A stretch of DNA of 20,418 nucleotides from CAYSHJ01 sp964589725 (GTDB taxonomy: Bacteria > Planctomycetota > Planctomycetia > Planctomycetales > Planctomycetaceae). The notes beneath the pieces are model-generated. The model saw only the letters and a program-made list of their open reading frames with translations, was not told the origin of the DNA and searched no databases. Both the position numbers and the translations under genes were made by a program. This document shows positions 1 to 6,652 of the stretch, one piece after another; position 1 is the stretch's first letter; each line of letters opens with the position of its first letter. The stretch is taken from contig CAZPUJ010000594.1 of the NCBI GenBank assembly GCA_964589725.1, positions 1 to 20,418 on the forward strand. The letters run 5' to 3'.

Positions 1-693
1 CTCTATGTAGGTGGAAGGATTCGGATCGAAATCCCCCGTGAGGCCGATCGCAACCGTGGACATCGCGGGAATGTCTTCCACGATCACGCCCTTTCCCGCG
101 TCCCCGAGCTTGCCCCAATCCGGCGCGCCGTAGAGGAACGCCATGTCGATTTGTTGGTACTTCTGATCGGATTCGTCGTAGCGCATTTCGACGGGCGCTG
201 TCATTTCGATTTTGTTAGTTCTTATGTGATTGAACAACGTAAAGAACGCGTTGTCTTTTTTGGCCGACGCGCGGGCGAGGCGGTATGACGGATAGTGCTT
301 TAACTGAATCTCTCCGAGTGCGGACGGTTCGGGAAACCCCTTCGGCAAGTCGGACTCATTCTTGATACGGAAGTTCAAAATCGCGGCCGATTCGGACAAG
401 GCGGTTTGCAGCGATTTGACCTGTTTGTTGATGTTGGTTTCCGGTTGACCAAGAACCGTTTGCAGTTTTGTCGAGATCAGCAAATTGTTCGGGCGGGATT
501 CCATCACGGCCTTGGCCGCAACTTGCAACGTGGCCAATCGATCGTCCGCAGCTTGCGGTTTAGCATCGGCCAATGCCTTGTTGATCAGCGCGACCGTTTC
601 CGTCCCGACCTTCGCTGGTAAATCGGCTCTAAGGATGCGGGCGGATGCGATCATCATCGCAGTGGTTAGTGCCAGAATCAGTGTTAGTTTCAT
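1..693 (-). CDS. SOUL haem-binding family protein, 3' end missing
   Basis: The reading frame is open for 231 codons from the ATG at 693 to the window edge without a stop, so the C-terminus lies outside. GAAAGG six bases upstream is a good ribosome binding site. Residues 1-23 form a Lys-led hydrophobic signal peptide, so the protein is probably exported. Residues 24-115 are a helical, Ala/Leu-rich segment. From about residue 125 the SOUL/HBP signature appears: EIQLKHYPSYRLAR, then FFTLFNHI and IEMTAPVEMRYD at 162-173. SOUL proteins bind haem or other tetrapyrroles; the ligand here is not shown by sequence. It starts 54 bp after the folE stop on the same strand, so the two are probably co-transcribed. 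The helical N-terminal segment before the SOUL domain is unusual for the family. Family call is fairly sure; function is not. Confidence 0.8.
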   Translation of the reverse strand, partial: MKLTLILALTTAMMIASARILRADLPAKVGTETVALINKALADAKPQAADDRLATLQVAAKAVMESRPNNLLISTKLQTVLGQPETNINKQVKSLQTALSESAAILNFRIKNESDLPKGFPEPSALGEIQLKHYPSYRLARASAKKDNAFFTLFNHIRTNKIEMTAPVEMRYDESDQKYQQIDMAFLYGAPDWGKLGDAGKGVIVEDIPAMSTVAIGLTGDFDPNPSTYIE

Positions 694-747
694 GACGAAC
701 CTTTCAAAGTGGATAGGGGATTATCGCTTGTACCAGGGCAACACTTT

Positions 748-1407
748 TCATCCTCGGATCAGTGACATCACTTCGGCTCTGCTCGCGGGATTCGTTTTGA
801 ACAACCCGCGGACGGCGCTGGTGATGGTCTGACTGCCTGGCTTGCGGACTCCGCGGATACTCATGCAGGAGTGCTCGGCGCTGATAATCACAGCGACTCC
901 CTTGCTCTCCAATTCCGTCTCGATCAGGTCCGCGACCTGCTGAGTCAACCGCTCTTGAACTTGCGGACGGCGAGCAACCTCCTCGACGACGCGAGCCAGT
1001 TTGCTCAGTCCCGTGACGCGACCGTTCGGGATGTACGCGACGTGGGCAACTCCGGAGAACGGCAACAGATGATGCTCGCACATGCTGGTGAAGCGGATGT
1101 CTCGAACCAGGACCATCTCGTCGTAATCTTCTGGAAAGGTGACTCGCAGATGCCGCGCCGGATCTTGCGTCAGTCCCGAGAACATCTCCGCATACATCCG
1201 AGCCACTCGGCGCGGAGTTTCCAGCAAGCCGTCGCGGTCTGGATCTTCGCCCACGGCCTCCAGAATCGTTCGGACCGCCTGCTCGATGGCCGCCAAGTCC
1301 ACCACTGGAGTCACTCGACTCTTGCCTAATGAAGACGCCACCTGATAGCCGTTCTTCCGCGGATGTTCGGTTTCGATCTGAATTCGTCGGTCTAATACCA
1401 CTGTCAT
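748..1407 (-). CDS. folE: GTP cyclohydrolase I (FolE)
   Basis: The product converts GTP to 7,8-dihydroneopterin triphosphate, the first step of folate and pterin synthesis, in the cytoplasm. It has 219 residues, close to the E. coli enzyme (222). The zinc ligands fall at the same numbers as in E. coli as I recall them: Cys110 and His113 in SMCEHHLLPFSG, and Cys181 in EHSCMSIRGV. His112 is the catalytic His. GLSKLARVVE and the C-terminal region ending in EVMSLIRG also match the family. The first 30 residues are less conserved. GAGGAG lies six bases before the ATG. It is the first gene of a probable folE-SOUL pair and is divergent from the csrA operon, sharing a 386-bp upstream region. Beside lipid-modification genes it could supply pterin for a photolyase/cryptochrome antenna or simply folate; no photolyase is in the window. 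Confidence 0.97.
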   Translation of the reverse strand: MTVVLDRRIQIETEHPRKNGYQVASSLGKSRVTPVVDLAAIEQAVRTILEAVGEDPDRDGLLETPRRVARMYAEMFSGLTQDPARHLRVTFPEDYDEMVLVRDIRFTSMCEHHLLPFSGVAHVAYIPNGRVTGLSKLARVVEEVARRPQVQERLTQQVADLIETELESKGVAVIISAEHSCMSIRGVRKPGSQTITSAVRGLFKTNPASRAEVMSLIRG

Positions 1408-1684
1408 CGTGATCTCCTCGGCCTAAAGGTCGTCGTTATCGTCGTGCGTGGCGTTTCTCTTTGTCGCACTCGTTGAACGATTTGACCGTTTTATAACAGA
1501 AGACACAACCGGGAAAACAAAGAATAATTCCGTATTATCCAAAATTTATCCGCTAGTCCGCGAGATCGGATCTGCGACCCAAGACTTCTTGGTTTCATCA
1601 AAATGGACGAATTGGATGTTTTTGTGTTGAAAAACTGGTCGAGCTGCGGTATGCTCAAGGCGGGTTGAAGAAACGCCCGAAACA

Positions 1685-1762
1685 GCCAGGTATTGGAAAA
1701 CAAGGCTCCAGGGCCCTGGTTCTTCAACTGAAGGCCAGTTCTCAAAGCGCTGGTTACCTGGC
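1685..1762 (+). promoter_or_regulatory. Possible structured 5' leader of csrA
   Basis: An 8-bp perfect inverted repeat (GCCAGGTA / TACCTGGC) encloses a 12-bp palindrome and a small CTTCA/TGAAG hairpin at 1722-1733, ending 18 bases before the csrA ribosome binding site. If transcribed it could fold into a closed multi-hairpin leader. Many csrA mRNAs are controlled by their own protein through GGA motifs. Here the clear GGA motifs are in the ribosome binding site rather than in the hairpin loops, so the regulatory role is only a suggestion. Confidence 0.35.
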
Positions 1763-1779
1763 CGCATCAAACTGTTTTC

Positions 1780-1793
1780 AAGGAGGACGCGAG
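1780..1793 (+). promoter_or_regulatory. csrA ribosome binding site
   Basis: AAGGAGG at 1780-1786 followed by a 7-base spacer precedes the ATG at 1794. This is the strongest Shine-Dalgarno sequence in the window and fixes the csrA start. It contains two GGA motifs, the core of CsrA binding sites, so CsrA could repress its own translation here (inference). Confidence 0.85.
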
Positions 1794-2018
1794 ATGCTTG
1801 TGTTAACTCGAAAGACCGACCAAGAAATCGTGATCGCCGACCATATTCGAGTCAAAGTGCTCGAAGTCCGTGGAAACCAAGTGCGGCTGGGGATCGTGGC
1901 ACCGAAGGAAATCAGCGTCCACCGCGCCGAGGTGCAAGCGGCCGTTGGCTGGGAATTGGTAACGTCGTTCTGCGAAACTCCAGAACAGGAAGGGCAAGAG
2001 TGCCCAGACTGCATTTAG
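1794..2018 (+). CDS. csrA: Carbon storage regulator CsrA/RsmA
   Basis: CsrA is a small dimeric RNA-binding protein that controls translation and stability of mRNAs carrying GGA motifs. The 74-residue product begins MLVLTRKTDQEIVI, with the family beta-strand pattern, RVKVLEVRGNQVRLGIVAPKEI, and SVHRAEV. The RNA-contacting Arg6 (LTRK) and Arg44 (VHR) are both present. Residues 1-50 are canonical. The tail of about 24 residues (51-74) is longer than usual and holds three Cys (60, 70, 73), whose role is unknown. The start is fixed by a near-perfect Shine-Dalgarno. In many bacteria csrA lies with flagellar genes and fliW; none is seen here. The next gene, a MerR-type regulator, begins 39 bp downstream, so csrA may head the lipid-modification operon. 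Confidence 0.95.
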   Translation: MLVLTRKTDQEIVIADHIRVKVLEVRGNQVRLGIVAPKEISVHRAEVQAAVGWELVTSFCETPEQEGQECPDCI

Positions 2019-2057
2019 AGATGTCCTGTTCGGTGCCTCATACTTCGATTGGCTTTC

Positions 2058-2963
2058 ATGGATCAGCTTCTTTCACCCAAACAAGTGGCCGCAGCGATTG
2101 GGGCCAGCGAATCGTCGCTCAAGCGCTGGTGCGACCAAGGTCTGTTGACGACGGTGAAGACGGCGGGCGGGCATCGGCGGATTCCCGTTCAAGAAGCGTT
2201 GCGATTTGTGCGTGAGCAAAATCATGCGGTCGTCGAACCGCGAATCCTGGCGATGCCGGGAAGCGACAATCGCAAAGCTCGGCGGATTGAGAACTGTGCC
2301 GAGCGGTTGGCTGAGGGACTGCTCACCAACAACGAACAAGCCTGCCGCGCGATCGTGTTTGATTTGTTCCTGGCCGGTCAGCCGGTGTGTCAGATTTTCG
2401 ACGAAGTCATCGCCGTGGCGTTTCGGACCATCGGCGAGAAATGGGAATGCCACGAAGCCGACATCTATCAAGAGCGTTGTTCGTGTCAGATCGCTCTGCG
2501 AGTCCTGCACGAACTGCGGTCGAAGCAGACGCCGCCGAGTTCTGGCCTCGTCGCGCTGGGCGCGACCATTGAAGGAGATCAGTACTCGCTACCGGTGACG
2601 ATGTCCGAGATTGTGCTCCGCGCGGTCGGTTGGGAGACTCGGTTGCTCGGTTCGTCGATCCCGTTTGATTCGATGATCAAAGCGATCCAACAACTCAAGC
2701 CAGAAATGTTCTGGTTGAGCGTTTCGTTCGTTCCCGACGGGTCGGCGTTCATCGCCGGATTCAATCGCTTGTTTGAGGCCGCGTCCAAGATCAACACCGC
2801 CGTCGTTGTCGGTGGGCGAGCATTGACGACCGAGATTCGGACGCGGCTCCGCTATTCCGCCTTCTGCGACACGATGCGACATCTCGAAGAGTTCGCCAAA
2901 ACATTGCGTCGGCAAACCGAAGTTGTTCCCAAGAAGACTCGCAAACCAAGAAAGAATGCTTGA
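2058..2963 (+). CDS. MerR-type regulator with cobalamin-binding-fold domain (LitR/CarH-like architecture)
   Basis: The 301-residue product is predicted to be a DNA-binding regulator. Residues 5-50 form a MerR/excisionase-like winged helix: LLSPKQVAAAIGASESSLKR, then W24 and AGGHRRI. Residues 75-155 resemble the helical B12-binding cap (RAIVFDLFLAGQPV; GEKWECHEADIYQERCS). Residues 163-285 resemble a Rossmann B12-binding domain (ALGATIEGDQYSLPVTMSEI; SVSFVPDG). This is the layout of the CarH/LitR photoregulators. The family DxHxxG motif that holds cobalt is D174-Q-Y176-S-L-P179 here, so the ligating His is absent. The cap-domain EH is E139-R140. Cobalamin binding is therefore doubtful. I chose ATG 2058; TTG 2049 is possible, and neither has a clear ribosome binding site. 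The C-terminus is Lys/Arg rich (KKTRKPRKN). It sits between csrA and the propeller gene and is probably co-transcribed with the lipid genes. Confidence 0.8.
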   Translation: MDQLLSPKQVAAAIGASESSLKRWCDQGLLTTVKTAGGHRRIPVQEALRFVREQNHAVVEPRILAMPGSDNRKARRIENCAERLAEGLLTNNEQACRAIVFDLFLAGQPVCQIFDEVIAVAFRTIGEKWECHEADIYQERCSCQIALRVLHELRSKQTPPSSGLVALGATIEGDQYSLPVTMSEIVLRAVGWETRLLGSSIPFDSMIKAIQQLKPEMFWLSVSFVPDGSAFIAGFNRLFEAASKINTAVVVGGRALTTEIRTRLRYSAFCDTMRHLEEFAKTLRRQTEVVPKKTRKPRKNA

Positions 2964-2970
2964 GGCACCG

Positions 2971-4305
2971 ATGACTTTCGCCCGATCCGATCGCGCCGTA
3001 GCCACGTTCGCCAGAACGTGGGTTTTCATGTGTGTGGCCCACGTTCTGGCGAACGTGGCTACGACTGTGTTCGCCGCCGATACAACGGTGACTTGGCCGC
3101 AGTGGCGCGGTCCGTCACGCGATGGGCAAGCGGCGGCGACGCCCGCTTGGCCGGATCGCGTTGATGAGGCGACGCTCGCTCGGAAATGGCGAGTCGAGTT
3201 GGGGCCGAGCTATTCCGGGCCAATCGTCGGCGAGGATCGAGTCTTTGTCACGGAGACTCGCGGCAAGAAGACCGAGGTCGTGCAGGCGTTGTCGCGAACC
3301 GACGGCAAAGTCTTGTGGACCGCTGAATGGCCGGGAGCGACATCGGTTCCGTTCTTCGCGTGGGAGAACGGCGAATGGATTCGAGCGACTCCGGCCTACG
3401 ACGGCGAGTCGCTGTTCGTCGCGGGGATGCGTGATGTGTTGGTCTGTCTCGAAGCTGCGACCGGCAAGGAACGCTGGCGAGTCGATTTCGTCGAGCGGTT
3501 CAAATCGCCGCTGCCGACGTTCGGATGCGTGTCGTCGCCGCTGGTTGATGGCGAGCATGTTTACGTCCAGGCCGGAGCCTCGTTCGTGAAGCTCAACAAG
3601 CGAAACGGCGAGACAGTGTGGCGGTCGCTGCAAGACAGCGGCGGCATGAACGGCAGCGCCTTCTCGTCGCCGATGAAAGCGACGATCGCGGGACAGCCTC
3701 AGTTCTTGGTGCAGACTCGCGAGAAGCTCGCGGGCGTGGACGAGGCCACCGGCAACGAACTCTGGTCCCAGAAGATCGAAGCCTTTCGCGGCATGAATAT
3801 CCTCACGCCGGTGGTTTTCGGGGACACCATTTTCACGAGCACTTACGGCGGCAAGTCGTGGCTGTTCGATCTGACCAAGAGCGGCGACGTGACCGCGACC
3901 GACAAAAAGATGTCCGTCACCGAGCGTTGGCAGAACAAGACTCAAGGCTACATGTCCACGCCGGTCGTCATCGACGGCCACGTTTACACGCATCTGAAGA
4001 ATCAGCGATTCGCCTGCATCGAACTCGCGACTGGAAAAGAGCGTTGGGTCACTCAGCCGTTCGGGAAGTATTGGAGCTTGGCCGCTCAAGGCCAGAAGAT
4101 TCTGGCCCTCGACGAGCGCGGCGATTTATTGCTCATCAAAGCGAACCCAGAGAAATTTGAGTTGCTCGGCCAACGTCACGTCAGCGATTCACAAACGTGG
4201 GCGCATCTGGCGGTTTGCAGCGACGAAGTCTTCGTGCGCGATCTCAAAGGGCTGACGGTCCATCGTTGGAGTTCTGCGACTCAGTCAGGGGTCGCGGCGA
4301 AATGA
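2971..4305 (+). CDS. PQQ-like beta-propeller repeat protein, exported
   Basis: The 444-residue product is predicted to be an extracytoplasmic PQQ-like beta-propeller. The mature part opens with TWPQWRGPSRDG, a start I associate with planctomycete PQQ-like proteins. It continues with blades marked by DGKVLWTAEW, ATGKERWRVDF, NGETVWRSL, ATGNELWSQKI and ATGKERWVTQ. Substrate and catalysis are unknown; many such proteins are scaffolds, not dehydrogenases. The signal peptide region (residues 9-31) is encoded almost wholly by a perfect inverted repeat at 2997-3063; VFA-AD near residue 36 is a plausible cleavage site. ATG 2971 is chosen because it gives Arg residues before the hydrophobic run and lies 7 bp after the previous stop. 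ATG 3028 in the hairpin loop would leave a short signal without positive charge. The stop overlaps the next start as ATGA, implying translational coupling. Confidence 0.85.
   Translation: MTFARSDRAVATFARTWVFMCVAHVLANVATTVFAADTTVTWPQWRGPSRDGQAAATPAWPDRVDEATLARKWRVELGPSYSGPIVGEDRVFVTETRGKKTEVVQALSRTDGKVLWTAEWPGATSVPFFAWENGEWIRATPAYDGESLFVAGMRDVLVCLEAATGKERWRVDFVERFKSPLPTFGCVSSPLVDGEHVYVQAGASFVKLNKRNGETVWRSLQDSGGMNGSAFSSPMKATIAGQPQFLVQTREKLAGVDEATGNELWSQKIEAFRGMNILTPVVFGDTIFTSTYGGKSWLFDLTKSGDVTATDKKMSVTERWQNKTQGYMSTPVVIDGHVYTHLKNQRFACIELATGKERWVTQPFGKYWSLAAQGQKILALDERGDLLLIKANPEKFELLGQRHVSDSQTWAHLAVCSDEVFVRDLKGLTVHRWSSATQSGVAAK
2997..3063. repeat. REPIN-like inverted pair A, inside the propeller gene
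   Basis: Two perfect 26-nt arms (2997-3022 and 3038-3063) flank a 15-nt loop. Each arm is itself a hairpin: head GTAG at its outer end, stem CCACGTTC with its complement, loop GCCA. The element is read in frame with GTA as a codon and encodes about 23 residues of the signal peptide. The inner core TTCGCCAGAA is identical to that of pair H at 20162-20229, although the outer stems differ. Confidence 0.9.
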
Positions 4306-5792
4306 AAATCGCGATCATCGGAGCTGGGATTTCCGGATTGACGGCTGCCTATCGGCTCAGCCTGAATCACGACATTGTGCTGTTCGAGGCCAACGATTAT
4401 CTCGGCGGGCACACGCACACGGTCGATGTGGAATGGGACGGTGAGCGGCACGCGATCGATACGGGATTCATCGTGTTCAACGATTGGACCTATCCGAGTT
4501 TCATCGCGCTGTTGGACGAGTTGGGTGTGGCGTCGCGAGCGACCTCGATGAGCTTCAGCGTCCGCTGCGATGCGGCCAACTTGGAATACAACGGTTCGTC
4601 GTTGAATGGGCTGTTCGCACAACGGAGAAACCTGTTGCGACCGGGCTTTTATCGGATGCTGGCCGACATGCTGCGGTTCAATCGAGATGCTCCGGAGTTG
4701 GTGCTGAGTGGCCCGGCGACCGACGAAACCACGGTCGGCGAGTTTCTCGGTCGGCATCGTTACTCGCGCGAGTTTGCCGAGCATTACCTGTTGCCGATGG
4801 GGGCGGCGATCTGGTCGTGTCCGTTGGGGACGTTTGAAACCTTCCCGATCCGGTTCATCGTCGAGTTCTACAAAAATCACGGATTGCTGAGCATTCGCAA
4901 CCGGCCGACATGGCGAGTGGTTGAGGGTGGTTCGCGGAATTATGTCGCGGCAATGGCCGAGACAATCATCGCGATCAGTGAGGCGAAGACGCATCAGCCG
5001 GAACGCGCTAGCGTCCGGGTCGATTCGCCACGAAGCGATCCATTTCGAAATGTCCCGCCGAAAACCGGGGCTAGCGCCCTGCGGCTGAGCACTCCGATTG
5101 AAAGCGTTCGTCGATCTTCAACCGATGTCATTGTTGTTCCCCGCAACGGCTCGCCGGAGGTCTTCGATCACGTTGTCTTCGCGTGTCACAGCGACCAGTC
5201 TTTGCGAATGCTGGCTGAACCGACTGCGACTGAGCGCGACGTGTTGTCCGAGTTCCCGTACGGGCGCAACATCGCCGTGCTCCATACCGACAGAAACGTC
5301 CTGCCGAAGCGGCGACGGGCTTGGGCGAGTTGGAATTATCATCTCGCCGATCCGTCGTCGAACGGCTCCCAGCAGCCCGCCACGGTGACCTATCAGATGA
5401 ACCTGCTGCAGCACCTGCGATCGAAGCACGACTTCAACGTGACGCTCAACAGCGAGCAGCAGATTGATCCTGCGAAAGTGCTGCGGCGATTCGAGTACCA
5501 CCATCCGATCTTCACCGTTCGGCGAGCCGCCGCGCAGGCTCGGCATCGTGAGCTGATCAACGTCAACCGGACATCGTTCTGCGGCGCGTATTGGGGCAAC
5601 GGCTTTCATGAAGATGGCGTCGTGAGTGCGCTGCGCGTTTGCGAGTCACTCATGTCTGACGGCGCATCGAATCTTGCAACCCGAAGCGCCAGCGAGGGAG
5701 GGCAGCTTACGAATGAGTCTGGCAGCACGCCCTCGCTGACGCTTCGGGTTACAAGGGATGTTGACTTGGCGTCGAAGGAGGTTGGCTCATGA
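4302..5792 (+). CDS. FAD-dependent oxidoreductase of the Cfa/DUF1365 lipid-modification cluster
   Basis: The 496-residue product is a flavin amine-oxidase-fold enzyme. The N-terminal dinucleotide site is MKIAIIGAGISGLTAAYRL (G7, G9, G12), followed by the acidic residue in LFEANDYLGG and HAIDTGFIVFNDWTYP. The C-terminal FAD-contact motif is FCGAYWGNGFHEDGVVSALR, near residues 425-450. This type lies beside Cfa-like methyltransferases in many bacteria and is thought to oxidise or desaturate a modified acyl chain; the substrate here is inferred. The ATG overlaps the propeller stop, and the TGA overlaps the DUF1365 start (both ATGA). Two palindromic elements are translated within it: pair B (about residues 232-262) between the FAD core and a strand, and pair C, which encodes most of the roughly 40-residue tail after ESLMSDGAS. 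The tail is probably dispensable. Confidence 0.88.
   Translation: MKIAIIGAGISGLTAAYRLSLNHDIVLFEANDYLGGHTHTVDVEWDGERHAIDTGFIVFNDWTYPSFIALLDELGVASRATSMSFSVRCDAANLEYNGSSLNGLFAQRRNLLRPGFYRMLADMLRFNRDAPELVLSGPATDETTVGEFLGRHRYSREFAEHYLLPMGAAIWSCPLGTFETFPIRFIVEFYKNHGLLSIRNRPTWRVVEGGSRNYVAAMAETIIAISEAKTHQPERASVRVDSPRSDPFRNVPPKTGASALRLSTPIESVRRSSTDVIVVPRNGSPEVFDHVVFACHSDQSLRMLAEPTATERDVLSEFPYGRNIAVLHTDRNVLPKRRRAWASWNYHLADPSSNGSQQPATVTYQMNLLQHLRSKHDFNVTLNSEQQIDPAKVLRRFEYHHPIFTVRRAAAQARHRELINVNRTSFCGAYWGNGFHEDGVVSALRVCESLMSDGASNLATRSASEGGQLTNESGSTPSLTLRVTRDVDLASKEVGS
4995..5087. repeat. REP-like inverted pair B, inside the FAD oxidoreductase gene
   Basis: Imperfect inverted arms at 4995-5019 and 5065-5087 are separated by 45 nt. 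Each arm begins with CAG at its outer end and folds as a small bulged hairpin with the same loop GCTA. The inner stems differ but remain paired: ACGC/GCGT in the left arm and GGGC/GCCC in the right. It has no GTAG head, so it is a more distant or decayed family. It is read in frame and adds about 30 residues. Confidence 0.65.
5673..5755. repeat. Inverted pair C at the 3' end of the FAD oxidoreductase gene
   Basis: Arms of 26 nt at 5673-5698 and 5730-5755 match at 24 positions, around a 31-nt loop. The arm core is ACCCGAAGCGYCAGCGAGGG. The right arm carries GTAA and the left GCAA where other families carry GTAG. It is translated in frame (ATRSASEGG and PSLTLRVTR), forming the protein tail before the stop. 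A close single copy lies at 7957-7979. Confidence 0.85.
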
Positions 5793-6604
5793 GAAGCTGC
5801 CTCTACGAAGGGACGGTTCGACATCGCCGCTTCATGCGGGTTGAGCATTCGTTTGGATACTCGTTGTTCCTCGTCTACGTCGATCTCGCTGAGCTGGAAT
5901 CGTTGTTTGGACGGCGCGGCGTTTGGTCCACTCGCTGGCCGGCGTTGGCGAGATTTCGCCGGGCCGACTATCTCGGCGATGCCACTCGTTCGTTGGCGGA
6001 TTGCGTGCGCGAGTTCGTCGAGCAGCAAACCGGGCATCGGCCGGATGGTCCGATCGGCTTGCTGACGAGCTTCCGCTACTTCGGATTCGAAATGAATCCC
6101 GTCAGTTTTTATTACTGCTTTGATCCATCGGGGCAGCATGTTGAAACGGTTGTGGCAGAGGTCAACAACACGCCGTGGAACGAGAAGCACTGCTATGTGC
6201 TGAGCTTCGTAGGTTGGGACTCCGTCCCGACCCAATTGGACGGTGGAGCGGTCGGGACGGAGTCCCAACCTACGATGCGCTTCCAGCACCCGAAGGCGTT
6301 TCACGTCTCGCCGTTCATGCCGATGGAGATGATGTATCGCTGGCAAGTGAGCGAGCCGGGCGAACGGCTGAGCGTCCACATCGAGAATTACTTGAACTCC
6401 GACAACGACACGAAGGCTTTCGACGCCACGTTGACCATGTCACGCCGGCCGATTACTCGCTGGCAGTTGGCTCGCGTGGTGCTGAGATATCCGCTGATGA
6501 CGATGCAGATTGTCTTCGGCATTTATTGGCAGGCCCTGAGGCTGTGGCTGAAGCGAGTTCCCTTCGTCCCGCATCCACGACAAACCGCTGCCAAAGTTTT
6601 GTGA
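5789..6604 (+). CDS. DUF1365 protein of the lipid-modification cluster
   Basis: The 271-residue product belongs to DUF1365, a family that co-occurs with Cfa-type methyltransferases and FAD oxidoreductases; its reaction is not established to my knowledge. Family motifs are clear: YEGTVRHRRFMRVEHSFGY at 6-24, NPVSFYYCF at 103-111, EVNNTPWNE at 124-132 and KAFHVSPFMPME at 169-180. Residues about 225-260 are hydrophobic and may sit at the membrane. Residues 141-163 are encoded by an inserted palindrome (pair D), between the conserved CYVL and FHVSPFM segments where the family normally has a short linker. The start is fixed by the ATGA overlap with the FAD gene. The next methyltransferase begins 48 bp downstream. 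Confidence 0.9.
   Translation: MRSCLYEGTVRHRRFMRVEHSFGYSLFLVYVDLAELESLFGRRGVWSTRWPALARFRRADYLGDATRSLADCVREFVEQQTGHRPDGPIGLLTSFRYFGFEMNPVSFYYCFDPSGQHVETVVAEVNNTPWNEKHCYVLSFVGWDSVPTQLDGGAVGTESQPTMRFQHPKAFHVSPFMPMEMMYRWQVSEPGERLSVHIENYLNSDNDTKAFDATLTMSRRPITRWQLARVVLRYPLMTMQIVFGIYWQALRLWLKRVPFVPHPRQTAAKVL
6207..6275. repeat. REPIN-like inverted pair D, inside the DUF1365 gene
   Basis: Perfect 26-nt arms (6207-6232 and 6250-6275) flank 17 nt. Each arm has a GTAG head and a hairpin with stem GGTTGGGA (one G-T wobble). Its first half (GTAGGTTGGG) is shared with pair G at 11167, but the hairpin loop region differs. The left arm is read with GTA as a codon, giving VGWDSVPT; the right arm gives VGTESQPT. 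Confidence 0.92.
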
Positions 6605-6652
6605 ACTCAACAGTTTTGTGACCCCAACTTTCCCCTCGAAGAACAAGGCATC

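Larger units (their letters stand above)
1408..1793. other. Divergent intergenic region between folE and csrA
   Basis: This 386-bp stretch must hold the promoters for both folE (leftward) and csrA (rightward). A TATAAA on the minus strand at 1495-1490, about 83 bp before folE, is a possible -10 element, with TTGTTT 19 bp upstream as a poor -35. I see no convincing promoter for csrA. The csrA-proximal half is rich in inverted repeats: GCCAGGTA (1685-1692) pairs with TACCTGGC (1755-1762), and the 12-bp palindrome CCAGGGCCCTGG (1708-1719) lies between. Open frames here have poor starts and no recognisable products. Confidence 0.5.

Noticed and set aside
1665..1793. In-frame N-terminal extension of CsrA starting at a TTG
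   Set aside because: CsrA proteins start MLVLTRK, and a near-perfect ribosome binding site lies directly before ATG 1794.
2997..3063. Palindrome A as a rho-independent terminator
   Set aside because: It lies inside a coding region, has no T-tract, and the same design recurs elsewhere in coding and intergenic DNA.
3115..4089. Long minus-strand open frame (324 codons) opposite the propeller gene
   Set aside because: His/Arg-rich composition, no family motif and full overlap with a well-supported gene; a shadow of GC-rich codons.
5606..6379. Minus-strand frame of 257 codons across the FAD/DUF1365 junction
   Set aside because: It reads the opposite strand of two supported genes; its LVTRSVSEG segment is just the reverse reading of palindrome C.
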